Shown piece after piece: positions 1 through 6,844 of a stretch of DNA of 20,013 nt; positions within the stretch are counted from its first letter, which is position 1, and each line of letters starts with the position of its first letter. The translations under genes and the position numbers were made by a program. Source of the stretch: Candidatus Electronema nielsenii (GTDB taxonomy: Bacteria; Desulfobacterota; Desulfobulbia; Desulfobulbales; Desulfobulbaceae); contig JAGIXO010000022.1 of NCBI GenBank assembly GCA_026122915.1, positions 1 to 20,013 of the forward strand, given 5' to 3'. The notes below the pieces were generated by a model. That model was not told the origin of the DNA, searched no databases, and saw only the letters and a program-made list of their open reading frames with translations.

Positions 1-1
1 T

Positions 2-52
2 GGCAATCAAGAGGTTATACCGGGCAAGACGGTCAAAATTATTCTCCGCTGA
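2..52 (+). CDS. C-terminal end of an unidentified protein (partial, left edge)
   Basis: Reading from base 2, sixteen codons (GNQEVIPGKTVKIILR) run to a TGA at 50-52. The alternating hydrophobic strand after a PG turn looks like a genuine protein C-terminus, and a gene ending here would converge on the HdeA-like gene ending at 68 with only 15 bp between them. A small CGCTG-AAC-CAGCG hairpin overlaps the stop at 47-59. There is too little sequence to name the product. A second frame, from base 1, stays open to about 157, but beyond base 70 it is antisense to the HdeA-like gene and looks like a shadow. This call is an inference from a very short stretch. Confidence 0.3.
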   Translation, partial: GNQEVIPGKTVKIILR

Positions 53-67
53 ACCAGCGATTCGGGG

Positions 68-394
68 TTATTCCGTTAGCTCTTTCACCACGTCGAGCAA
101 TTTGGCTTTTCCGTCTTTGCCGCATTTTTCGCCGACATTTTCAGCTAATTCACCAATGAAGGTCATGTTGATGACCGTGTCATTGGTTTTACCGCTCAAA
201 TAGCCATCAACCCACAGCAGAATCATGCCAACCTCGTCTTCGTTTTCAGCCAGCAGATCAGCGCAGGTGTAGGTAGCCATATCTACCTTTTCGTCTTTTT
301 TAATCTCTTTTTCTGCGGCTTGAACACCTGCCACGACAACTATTGACAACAACAGCAGTATGGCTAAGAGTGCTGCTTTCTTTGTTTTGCGCAT
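68..394 (-). CDS. HdeA/HdeB-like periplasmic acid-stress chaperone
   Basis: A 108-residue protein with a clear Sec signal peptide (residues 1-26, lysine-rich start, long leucine/valine core, cleavage after VQA). The mature part carries the HdeA pattern: YTCADLL with Cys44, an acidic helix, then LWVDGYLSG and a second cysteine at 91. The 47-residue cysteine spacing is close to that of the HdeA disulfide in enterobacteria. Family members are small periplasmic proteins that partly unfold at low pH and keep other periplasmic proteins soluble; that function is inferred here. The ATG at 394 has GGAGG at a good distance. A TTGACA -35 box lies upstream, so the gene is probably transcribed alone. It is divergent from the TPR/J/GrpE-like cluster, another set of chaperone-related genes. 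Confidence 0.75.
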   Translation of the reverse strand: MRKTKKAALLAILLLLSIVVVAGVQAAEKEIKKDEKVDMATYTCADLLAENEDEVGMILLWVDGYLSGKTNDTVINMTFIGELAENVGEKCGKDGKAKLLDVVKELTE

Positions 395-450
395 AAAATC
401 CTCCGTGAAGTTTGATAGAATATGTTGAAAAATGGCTAAACCGTATAAAG

Positions 451-479
451 ATAGTGACAGGAAAATTTCGTTCTGTCAA
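451..479 (-). promoter_or_regulatory. Candidate sigma70 promoter of the HdeA-like gene
   Basis: On the minus strand a perfect TTGACA (479-474) is followed after 17 bases by CACTAT (456-451), a weak -10 box. It lies 57-85 bp upstream of the HdeA-like start. The -35 and the spacing are good, but the -10 matches only about half of the consensus, so an activator or a different exact -10 is possible. Confidence 0.4.
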
Positions 480-493
480 ATGGAAGCAACCCA

Positions 494-2167
494 ATGAGAG
501 GCAAGGTTTTTGCTGTTGTTCTATCATGGGTTAGGAAATTTTGCCGAACTAAGGTCACGGTTTGTCCTGAGCCGACCCAATTTCTCCAGATAGCCCGCTG
601 TGCTCTGCTGGCCGGGCAGTGGCAGCAGGCGGCAGATGCCTATACCGAGGCAAACGTATCCGCTCCTGCTGATCTCTATCATGCCGGTTTTGCTCAGGTG
701 AAGCTGGGCGATACTATCGCCTGCCTGCGGCTCTGGCAGCAGCTTGACTGCACTCATCCTGATTTTATTGTTCAGAAAGAACAGGTCAGCTTGTTGCTGA
801 TTGAGGAACTGCATTGCCACCTTGATAAAAATCCACTGACACAAGAAACCGAGGTCCGCCAGCTGTTGGAGGAATTTTCCTTGGCTTATCTGCCGAGTGG
901 TGGCGGGCTGCGTTTGGCTCGGCTTTGGCAGGAAGAACGGCTGGAAGAAATCCTTGCTTCGGCTGATGAGACCGACTGGCTTCAGCCTACCGCGCTGGCC
1001 GTGCAGGCCAAGGCCGCTTGCCAGCTCATGATGGCAGCAGACATAACGATTCCGACGGCGCAAGCGCGGCATTTCATCAACTGTTGGCTATCGCTGCTTT
1101 TTCACCCAGAGGCCGGGCCACAGTCTGAGCCGCAGCGGCAGGCCCTGCTTGATTTTGGCGCGGACGTACTGCGCAGGCAAGCAGCACGGCAACAAGACAA
1201 CGGTGCTTCTTTGCACCGGCAGTGGGAGGAAGAACTTGCCTTGCTGCGGCGGATGGGCCGAATATCCGCAATGCCGATCTTAACACCGGCACTGGCGTTG
1301 CAGGCTAAGATTGCTGATCAGCTTTTCACCCTGATTCAAAAGAGCCGGGATGCTTTTGCTGATAGCAGCGAATGGATGGCCGCTGGCGCAGTCTATTCAT
1401 CAGCGGCACAGGCTCTTTTGCTGGTCAGAGAAGGTGATTACGACGGCGCGATGGACACGCTATCGGAATTAGAAGAAGTCGATGATCCCTTTGTCGCTTG
1501 GAGTGCGGCGCAGGTGAGAACAGTCTGCGGACTGCATTATCTGTCCAACGGTCAGTGCCGGAAAGCGGAACAAATTCTGATCAACGGCCCAGCACATTGG
1601 ACAGCAGAGCTGGAGCAACAGCTGCTTGCGGCAATAGAGCGAGATGATAATCAGGACGGCACCGCATTAGCCGCTTGCTTAGGTATTCTGACTCTCTTAC
1701 CGGAAAATGCAGAGACGGGTGCTGTGTTTTGCTCAACCCTAACCAATCAGGTCGTGCGGTTGCGCAGCAGCGAGGAAGCATCGCCAAAACTGCTTGCCGC
1801 TGCAATGAGAAAGGCGGTTGTGCTGAATCCCAACGACGACTTTTCCCAAATGATTTTTGACCAAGTACGCCGCGACCTTGCGCTGACGGAGATAAGCGAA
1901 GCCTTTGACCGGGATTGCTTTGCCGAAGCAGCTCGCATCGCCACAGCCAGCCGTTTTCCACAGGCAGTTGAGCAATTTTTTGAAACTGCCCGGCAGGTGG
2001 CGGCACGGATTGAGCGGGGTGATTATGCGGATCAGGAAGCAGCGGTTTTCACGTTAAATGAGCTATTAGACAGCGTTAGCTTGGTTGACTCCAGTCACGG
2101 CGCGGTACGGCGGATCAGGCGTGTTCTTGATGGGTTGCGGATAGAGGCGCGGCATGAATCCCTTTAA
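494..2167 (+). CDS. TPR-like helical cytoplasmic protein, first gene of a J/GrpE-like cluster
   Basis: A 557-residue, almost entirely helical protein without a convincing signal peptide or membrane segment. Residues about 30-95 read as TPR-like helix pairs (AGQWQQAADAYTEA, then LYHAGFAQVKLGDTIACLRLW), and about 295-365 contains another pair-rich stretch (REGDYDGAMDTLSELEE, then LSNGQCRKAEQIL). I do not recognise a catalytic motif. The gene overlaps the J-like gene by 14 bp, and that gene overlaps a GrpE-like gene, so all three are probably translated together; TPR proteins often act as co-chaperones or scaffolds. The ATG at 494 has only a weak GGAAG upstream, so a later start is possible. A role in an Hsp70-type system is inferred from the neighbours alone. 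Confidence 0.7.
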   Translation: MRGKVFAVVLSWVRKFCRTKVTVCPEPTQFLQIARCALLAGQWQQAADAYTEANVSAPADLYHAGFAQVKLGDTIACLRLWQQLDCTHPDFIVQKEQVSLLLIEELHCHLDKNPLTQETEVRQLLEEFSLAYLPSGGGLRLARLWQEERLEEILASADETDWLQPTALAVQAKAACQLMMAADITIPTAQARHFINCWLSLLFHPEAGPQSEPQRQALLDFGADVLRRQAARQQDNGASLHRQWEEELALLRRMGRISAMPILTPALALQAKIADQLFTLIQKSRDAFADSSEWMAAGAVYSSAAQALLLVREGDYDGAMDTLSELEEVDDPFVAWSAAQVRTVCGLHYLSNGQCRKAEQILINGPAHWTAELEQQLLAAIERDDNQDGTALAACLGILTLLPENAETGAVFCSTLTNQVVRLRSSEEASPKLLAAAMRKAVVLNPNDDFSQMIFDQVRRDLALTEISEAFDRDCFAEAARIATASRFPQAVEQFFETARQVAARIERGDYADQEAAVFTLNELLDSVSLVDSSHGAVRRIRRVLDGLRIEARHESL

Positions 2168-2414
2168 AATACTAAATATCGGCCCAGAAGCATCGGCACA
2201 AGAAATCATGCAGGCCGCTGCCTTAGCGTTACGGGAAAAGCAGCATTCAGCATACGAAATTGCCGAAGCTCGGCGACAGCTGATGGACCCGTCAGTCCGA
2301 CCCGTGCTGGCGTTTATTTATTTTGCCGATCTTGAACCACTGCTGCGACAGCCGGTTAGGGGAGAGAAACCGCTGAGTGCTGATGCTCTCAAGCGGCTGG
2401 AGATTTTTGATTGA
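2154..2414 (+). CDS. Small degenerate J-domain-like protein
   Basis: An 86-residue protein starting NPFKILNIGPEASAQEI, the opening seen in DnaJ-type J domains (P-x-x-I-L-x-I/L, then A-S-x-x-E-I), followed by a helix and EIAEARRQLMDPSVR, matching the end of a J domain (I-x-x-A-x-x-x-L-x-D-P-x-x-R). The HPD tripeptide needed to stimulate Hsp70 ATPase is absent: the segment between the helices is shortened to LREKQHSAYEIAEA. It is therefore either a J-like protein that binds without stimulating, or a lookalike. AGAGG lies 6 bases before the ATG. It overlaps the genes on both sides, which argues for translational coupling and a stoichiometric complex with them. The J resemblance is from motif reading only. 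Confidence 0.65.
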   Translation: MNPFKILNIGPEASAQEIMQAAALALREKQHSAYEIAEARRQLMDPSVRPVLAFIYFADLEPLLRQPVRGEKPLSADALKRLEIFD

Positions 2415-2896
2415 GCATAATGAAAACAGGAGAGAAGACAAGTAGTCCCGGTGATCTGCTGCGGGAAAAGTTAGTGTCTTTTCAGCGAGAAATCGTCGAG
2501 TTGAAGCAGTCAGTGAAGGAGCAAGAGGAACTTTGTCTGCATCGGGAGCACGAGCTGTTCGTCGAGTTATTTGAGGTGCTGGATGTTTTTGACAACATTG
2601 AAAAAAATATCCGCCGCAAACAGGAGGCATTAGACAAAACAAGCCAAGGTCTGCTCAACAGCATGAGAGCCGTGCAACGCAAGCTGCTCCGTTTGCTCGG
2701 TTCCCGCCAAATTGAGCCGTTACATTTCCCTGACCGCCGCGCCAAGGTTGAACAATGCGTGGTGGTGGACACGCAAAGCGTCCCTGAGCAGGAGAACGAA
2801 GAAATCCTTGCAGTGCTGAAACGCGGCTACCTTGACGCAGCGCGGAACACGGTTCTTCGTAAGGCCGAGGTGATAACGGTTCGGAATAAGGACTGA
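2411..2896 (+). CDS. GrpE-like nucleotide exchange factor
   Basis: 161 residues with GrpE layout: an N-terminal coiled coil (about 15-55, EIVELKQSVKEQEEL), then FEVLDVFDNIEKNI, equivalent to the V-x-D-x-x-D-x-x-x helix of GrpE, and a C-terminal beta part ending VLKRGYLDAARNTVLRKAEV, matching the K-G-Y-x-x-x-x-R-x-x-R-x-A-x-V signature. Canonical GrpE releases ADP from DnaK. This copy is shorter and divergent (nothing like the usual P-x-x-H-x-A before the KGY segment), suggesting a dedicated partner rather than the housekeeping GrpE. The TTG at 2411 overlaps the upstream stop and has GGAG 8 bases before it; an ATG at 2420 is the alternative. No hsp70 or dnaJ accompanies it here. Confidence 0.75.
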   Translation: MSIMKTGEKTSSPGDLLREKLVSFQREIVELKQSVKEQEELCLHREHELFVELFEVLDVFDNIEKNIRRKQEALDKTSQGLLNSMRAVQRKLLRLLGSRQIEPLHFPDRRAKVEQCVVVDTQSVPEQENEEILAVLKRGYLDAARNTVLRKAEVITVRNKD

Positions 2897-2897
2897 A

Positions 2898-2921
2898 AGG
2901 GCGAACATCGTAGTTCGCCCT
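2898..2921. repeat. GGGCGAA-type hairpin between convergent genes
   Basis: AGGGCGAAC and GTTCGCCCT form a perfect 9-bp stem around a 6-base loop. It lies directly after the GrpE-like stop and before the end of hcp, which faces it. There is no T-run on the plus strand and only a short TTT on the minus strand, so it is a weak terminator at best. Its core is shared with the hairpins at 9172-9193 and 9525-9548, so it looks like a member of a dispersed REP-like family. Confidence 0.6.
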
Positions 2922-2934
2922 CACGATAGGGCTT

Positions 2935-4554
2935 CTATCCCAATATCGCTTTCAGGTCTTCTTCCGGCGTGGCTGCAATTGGTTTGATATTGAAGGTGGC
3001 AACCAAGAAAGCAAGCACTGCCGGGCTGATAAAGGCTGGCAGAGACGGCCCAAGGCGGATATCCTTGATGCCAAGATACAACAAAGTAAGCAGGATGGCC
3101 GCTGCTTTTTGTTCGTACCAAGAGATAATCATCGACAGCGGCAGCTCGTTCACGCCGCAGTTGAAGGCTCCGGCCAAGGCTGTTGCGATCTGAATTGCTG
3201 AGTAAGCATCGTTGCACTGACCCACGTCCAAGAGGCGCGGAATGCCGCCGATGTTGCCGAGGTCTTTGTCAAAGAAACGGAACTTGCCGCAGGCGAGGGT
3301 CAGCACCACGCAGTCTGAAGGCACCTGCTCAACAAACTTGGTGAAGTAGTCACGACCCGGCTTGGCTCCGTCGCAACCGCCGACCAAGAAGAAGTGGCGA
3401 ATCTGCTTGTTCTTCACCGCTTCGATCACCTTGTCTGCCACACCGAGCACGGCGTTGCGGGCAAAACCCACCAGTACGCTGCCTTTGTCCGCGTCATCCT
3501 GCCAGCCGTCCATCGCCAAAGCTTTGGCAATCACCGGGCTGAAGTCCTTGCCCTCGATGTGATGCACGCCCGGCCAGCCAACTAAGCCGGTGGTGTAGAT
3601 GCGCTCTTTATAGTCTTCACGCGGCTTTTGAATACAGTTGGTGGTGAAGAGCACCGGGCCGGGGAATTCCGGAAATTCCTTGTGCTGATTCTGCCAAGCC
3701 GTACCAAAGTGACCATAGAAGTGAGGATGCTTCTTCAGTTCTGGGTAGCCGTGCGTGGGCAGCATCTCGCCGTGGGTGTAGATGTCAATGCCTTTGCCAG
3801 CGGTCTGCTGAAGCAGTAAATCAAGGTCGCGCAGGTCATGGCCGGTGATCAGGATGCACTTGTTTTTCCTATGACCCAGCGGCACCGGAGTTGGCACTGG
3901 ATGTCCATAGGTGCCGGTGTTGCCCGCGTCTAAAAGCTCCATCGCCCGCAGATTGATCTGGCCCGCCTTCATTGCCACCGGCACACAGTCTGTAATAGTC
4001 AGTCCTTCCGCCAGCAGTGCTGCCATTGCTTCGTACATGAAACCAGCAATGGCTGGGTCTTCCTGACCAAGAATGGCAGCGTGATCAGCATAGGCAGCAA
4101 TACCTTTCAGACCATAAAGCAGGGTTTGCTTGAGTGAACGGATATTCACGTCCTCATCTAAATTCTCAATGAACTTGAGGGCCGCGCCTTGCTCGGCAAG
4201 ACCAGCAACCGTGTCTGCCGGGGTGAAGGACGCTGCCGGATGAGCAAAGTCGATCTTGCCGAGCTTGGCCTTCAAACCCTCCCGCAGTTCCACAGTCTTG
4301 CTGATCAAGACAGCAAAGCGTTCTGGATCAAAATTGACATTGGTCAGCGTGGAAAACACCGCTTTCATGGTGAAACGATCTAACTCTGCGTCAACGATTC
4401 CGCGCTTTTGGGCTTCATCAGCAAAAAGCGATAGGCCGCAGAGAGCGTAAATTAACACGTCCTCAATATTGGCCAGCTCACCGTTTTTGCCGCAAACTCC
4501 AGCAGTGGTGCAGGCGATGCCCTTGGCGGTTTGTTCGCATTGGTTACAATACAT
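2935..4554 (-). CDS. hcp: Hydroxylamine reductase / hybrid-cluster protein, class I
   Basis: 539 residues from the ATG at 4554, preceded by AGGGAGGA; the frame opens 15 codons earlier, but the family start is MYCNQCEQ. The N-terminal cysteines at 3, 6, 15 and 21 (C-x2-C-x8-C-x5-C) give the class I pattern of strict anaerobes, which binds a [4Fe-4S] cluster. All expected ligands of the Fe-S-O hybrid cluster are present: His239 (TGHDL), Glu263 (THGEML), Cys307 (TTNC), Cys394 (VGGC), Cys422 (TLACGKF), Cys447 (GQC), and Glu481/Lys483 (WYEQK). Hcp reduces hydroxylamine in vitro, and in cells is thought to detoxify nitric oxide and control protein nitrosylation. The adjacent reductase (Hcr) is absent, as usual for class I. 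A palindrome upstream suggests FNR/HcpR-type activation. Confidence 0.97.
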   Translation of the reverse strand: MYCNQCEQTAKGIACTTAGVCGKNGELANIEDVLIYALCGLSLFADEAQKRGIVDAELDRFTMKAVFSTLTNVNFDPERFAVLISKTVELREGLKAKLGKIDFAHPAASFTPADTVAGLAEQGAALKFIENLDEDVNIRSLKQTLLYGLKGIAAYADHAAILGQEDPAIAGFMYEAMAALLAEGLTITDCVPVAMKAGQINLRAMELLDAGNTGTYGHPVPTPVPLGHRKNKCILITGHDLRDLDLLLQQTAGKGIDIYTHGEMLPTHGYPELKKHPHFYGHFGTAWQNQHKEFPEFPGPVLFTTNCIQKPREDYKERIYTTGLVGWPGVHHIEGKDFSPVIAKALAMDGWQDDADKGSVLVGFARNAVLGVADKVIEAVKNKQIRHFFLVGGCDGAKPGRDYFTKFVEQVPSDCVVLTLACGKFRFFDKDLGNIGGIPRLLDVGQCNDAYSAIQIATALAGAFNCGVNELPLSMIISWYEQKAAAILLTLLYLGIKDIRLGPSLPAFISPAVLAFLVATFNIKPIAATPEEDLKAILG

Positions 4555-4611
4555 TTTTCCTCCCTGAATTTTTTTTAGTTGCAGCGTGTATCGGTTCACG
4601 AGTATAGCGAT

Positions 4612-4654
4612 ACTGTACCCGTAATAAGACCTCTTTCCCTTGATCTATGTCAAG
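4612..4654 (-). promoter_or_regulatory. FNR/HcpR-type palindrome and -10 box in front of hcp
   Basis: CTTGATCTATGTCAAG at 4639-4654 is a CRP/FNR-type inverted repeat (CTTGA-N6-TCAAG). On the minus strand TACAGT lies at 4617-4612, exactly 21 bases after the palindrome. If this is the -10, the site is centred at about -41.5, the class II activation position for FNR-family regulators. HcpR, a CRP/FNR-family regulator known to control hcp in sulfate reducers, is the natural candidate. The same site also lies about 116 bp upstream of the divergent HD gene and could control both. The site is seen in the sequence; its regulator is inferred. Confidence 0.6.
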
Positions 4655-4762
4655 TAATTTTAAATATTGAAGACGGCGGGTAAATAAAAGGAAGCCCCTC
4701 ATGTCTGCCCTGTTATAGGTTTGCCGTGATGTGAAAATTTATATATACCAAAGGAGGATATC

Positions 4763-5518
4763 ATGCAATGTCCTGGACAAGACAGCCGCTACTGGAGCGG
4801 CGATGATGTATTTGAGAGCCGCTGCCCCAGCTGTGGCCAGCCAGTAGAATTCTTTAAAGACGACAGTCGCCAGCGGTGCCGGAGCTGTGGCAATCAGGTT
4901 TTTAATCCGAAAATGGATTTTGGCTGCGCTGCCTATTGTCCTCATGCGGCCCAGTGTTTGGGTTCGCTCTCACCAGAACTGCTTGCTGCGCAACGTGAGA
5001 TGTTCAAAGATAAAGTTGCAGCGGCCATGCGCCAGTATTTCGGCAAAGACAGCAGGCGGATTCATCACGCCGAAGCAGTGGCCGAGCAAGCCGAGCAGAT
5101 CGGCAGAAAAGAGCCGGGTGGAGACATGTCGGTGATCATGGCCTGTGCCTATCTCCATGATATCGGCATCCGTGAGGCCGAGCGCAAGTTTAACTCCTCA
5201 GCAGCCCGCTATCAGCACAGCGAGGGGCCGCCAGTGGCGCGAGAATTGCTCAATTCACTCCGAGCCAAGCCAGAGCTGATTGATGAAGTCTTCGACATTA
5301 TTGGCCATCATCACACCCCACGAGCTGAGGAAACGATCAATTTTAAGGTGCTATATGATGCTGACTTGATCGTCAACATGGCTGAGGAATATCAGGAAAA
5401 ACCACCAACTCAGGAGCAGTTAAACCGCTTATCTGCGTTGATGCTGACTGAAACTGGGAAGACGCAGGCTCAGGCGGCTTTGCAGCGGTTTATCAAGGTG
5501 ACTACGGAGAATACGTAA
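4763..5518 (+). CDS. Zinc-ribbon HD-domain phosphohydrolase, partner of hcp
   Basis: 251 residues with two parts. Residues 21-42 form a zinc ribbon (CPSC at 21-24 and CRSC at 39-42), followed by three further cysteines at 55, 59 and 65 that could bind a second metal or Fe-S centre. Residues about 95-205 are an HD domain: HHAEAV with His101/102, LHDIG with His132-Asp133, GHHH at 181-184, and DADLI (Asp199/Asp201). HD proteins are metal-dependent phosphohydrolases; the substrate cannot be read here. AAAGGAGG sits 5 bases before the ATG, so translation should be strong. Head-to-head placement with hcp across an FNR-like site suggests a role in nitrosative or redox stress, which is inference. No signal peptide, so cytoplasmic. 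Confidence 0.85.
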   Translation: MQCPGQDSRYWSGDDVFESRCPSCGQPVEFFKDDSRQRCRSCGNQVFNPKMDFGCAAYCPHAAQCLGSLSPELLAAQREMFKDKVAAAMRQYFGKDSRRIHHAEAVAEQAEQIGRKEPGGDMSVIMACAYLHDIGIREAERKFNSSAARYQHSEGPPVARELLNSLRAKPELIDEVFDIIGHHHTPRAEETINFKVLYDADLIVNMAEEYQEKPPTQEQLNRLSALMLTETGKTQAQAALQRFIKVTTENT

Positions 5519-5525
5519 AAAGAAA

Positions 5526-5551
5526 CCCGCTGGCTGCGGAAGGCCAGCGGG
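5526..5551 (-). terminator. Intrinsic terminator of lpxC
   Basis: CCCGCTGGC and GCCAGCGGG form a 9-bp GC-rich stem with an 8-base loop. Read on the minus strand it is followed by TTTCTTTTTA, the U-tract of a Rho-independent terminator for lpxC. On the plus strand no T-run follows, so readout of the HD gene would stop less efficiently. Confidence 0.8.
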
Positions 5552-5593
5552 CAGGAGAGAAAAAAAACAGCGTGGCAACAGAACAGGAACTAC

Positions 5594-6583
5594 TCAGGCC
5601 GGACAGGGCGCAGGAGCAGCGGCGGGGAACAACATACCCGGAAGAGAAACAGACAATTTCTTCTTCCGGGGTTTTGCCGGGGCGATAACGTGGGGCTGAC
5701 CCGGCTTGCGAAATTCGACGTATTCCCAGCAGTCTGGAGAATCGGCAATGGCTTTCATCAGACTGTGATGCAGGGCATGACCAGAGCGGCTGGCGATTAC
5801 ATGGCCAAGAATCTGACTACCCAGCAGGGCCAAATCACCGATTAAATCCAACACTTTGTGACGGACGAACTCATCCTCGAAACGCAGCCCTTCTTCATTG
5901 AGAACGCTGCGGCGATTCCAGTGAATAGCAATGACATTTTCAAGGGTGCAGCCAAGAGCGAGGCCGTTGCGCCACAGCTCCTCAACCTGCTCAACAAAGC
6001 CAAAGGTGCGTGCTCCAGCGATTTCACGGGCAAAACGCTCTTGACTAAGATCAATGGAGTAGCTTTGCTCGTTGATCAGCTCGGTGCCGAAACTGATGTT
6101 GCCGGTGATTTTAAAGCCGTTGTGCGGCTCAATACGGATAAATTTGTCGCCGGAGATACAGGAAACCGGCTTGATGATGCGGATAACTTTACGCAGGGCG
6201 CGTTGTTTCTTTTTGCCGCCGCTGCCGAGAAGCTGGACAAAAGGGTCAGCGCTGCCGTCCATAATCGGAACTTCAAGGCCGTCTAATTCAATTTCAGCGT
6301 TGTCGATACCCGCGCTGTGTAGGGCAGCCATCAGGTGTTCGGTGGTGGAGATACGCTCACTGCCGCTGCCAAGAGTAGTAGCTAAGGTGGTGTCAACAAT
6401 TTGCTCCATCCGTGCGGGAATAGCGGTCTTTTTACCCAGATCAGAACGACGAAAGCTGATACCGCTGTGTTCTTCTGCTGGCCTGATGGTTAAGTTCACA
6501 GGCTTGCCGGAATGCAGACCGATACCGCAGCAGCTGACAGTACGCTCAAGCGTGTGCTGATGCGGGTCAAGGTTGATTGTCAT
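5594..6583 (-). CDS. lpxC: UDP-3-O-acyl-N-acetylglucosamine deacetylase
   Basis: Zinc amidase for the committed step of lipid A synthesis, removing the N-acetyl group from UDP-3-O-acyl-GlcNAc in the cytoplasm. Seen here: the GIGLHSGKPV opening, TTEHLMAAL (zinc His and neighbouring Glu), the central MDGSADPF, HKVLDLIGDLALLG (zinc His and Asp four residues later) and SGHALHHSL with the catalytic His. The start at 6583 gives 329 residues and puts GIGLHSG 19 residues from the N-terminus, close to relatives; GGTGA is 5 bases upstream. An ATG at 6607 is the alternative; the frame stays open to 6754, but that part is AT-rich and does not resemble LpxC. The C-terminus adds a short K/P/A-rich tail. 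It lies downstream of lpxK with a long gap. Confidence 0.96.
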   Translation of the reverse strand: MTINLDPHQHTLERTVSCCGIGLHSGKPVNLTIRPAEEHSGISFRRSDLGKKTAIPARMEQIVDTTLATTLGSGSERISTTEHLMAALHSAGIDNAEIELDGLEVPIMDGSADPFVQLLGSGGKKKQRALRKVIRIIKPVSCISGDKFIRIEPHNGFKITGNISFGTELINEQSYSIDLSQERFAREIAGARTFGFVEQVEELWRNGLALGCTLENVIAIHWNRRSVLNEEGLRFEDEFVRHKVLDLIGDLALLGSQILGHVIASRSGHALHHSLMKAIADSPDCWEYVEFRKPGQPHVIAPAKPRKKKLSVSLPGMLFPAAAPAPCPA

Positions 6584-6844
6584 GTTCTTCACCGAGTGCC
6601 GGTTCATCCTGATGATGCCCTTTTGTGGATTTATTCTTTCCTTTCTTTGTACCACTTTCTTATGCAAAAATCTGGCCAAAAAATTGTTTTTTGCATTCAA
6701 CCAAAAAGAAGAAAACTTTTTAGTAGAATTTAGCGGCATAAGAAAAGCGGACATGGGCGAAGCAGAGCGTGGTTTTCGATGAACAGTCGTGGCAAAAAAG
6801 ACACACTAAATAATTGTACCAATATTTGGGTGATTTTAGACACA
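6584..6844 (-). other. AT-rich gap between lpxK and lpxC
   Basis: About 260 bp with many A and T runs and no gene I can support. A 10-bp direct repeat (AGACACACTA) occurs at 6799-6808 and 6838-6847, the second copy overlapping the lpxK stop. On the minus strand TACAAT occurs near 6820 without a good -35, so an own promoter for lpxC is possible but not proven. No strong terminator is seen after lpxK, so readthrough into lpxC is also possible. Confidence 0.5.

Noticed and set aside
1..157. Plus-strand frame from the left edge over the HdeA-like gene
   Set aside because: After about base 70 it is only the antisense of the HdeA-like gene; the frame ending at 52 looks more like a real C-terminus.
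421..454. Sigma70 promoter for the TPR gene (TTGAAA and TATAAA)
   Set aside because: The spacing is only 13 bases, too short for a sigma70 promoter.
5858..6560. Two long plus-strand frames opposite lpxC
   Set aside because: They mirror lpxC codons in other frames, have no ribosome sites and show no recognisable motif.
6584..6754. Longer N-terminus of LpxC, or a fused upstream domain
   Set aside because: The extra codons are AT-rich and Lys/Phe/Asn-rich with no LpxC similarity; a start at 6583 fits the family length.
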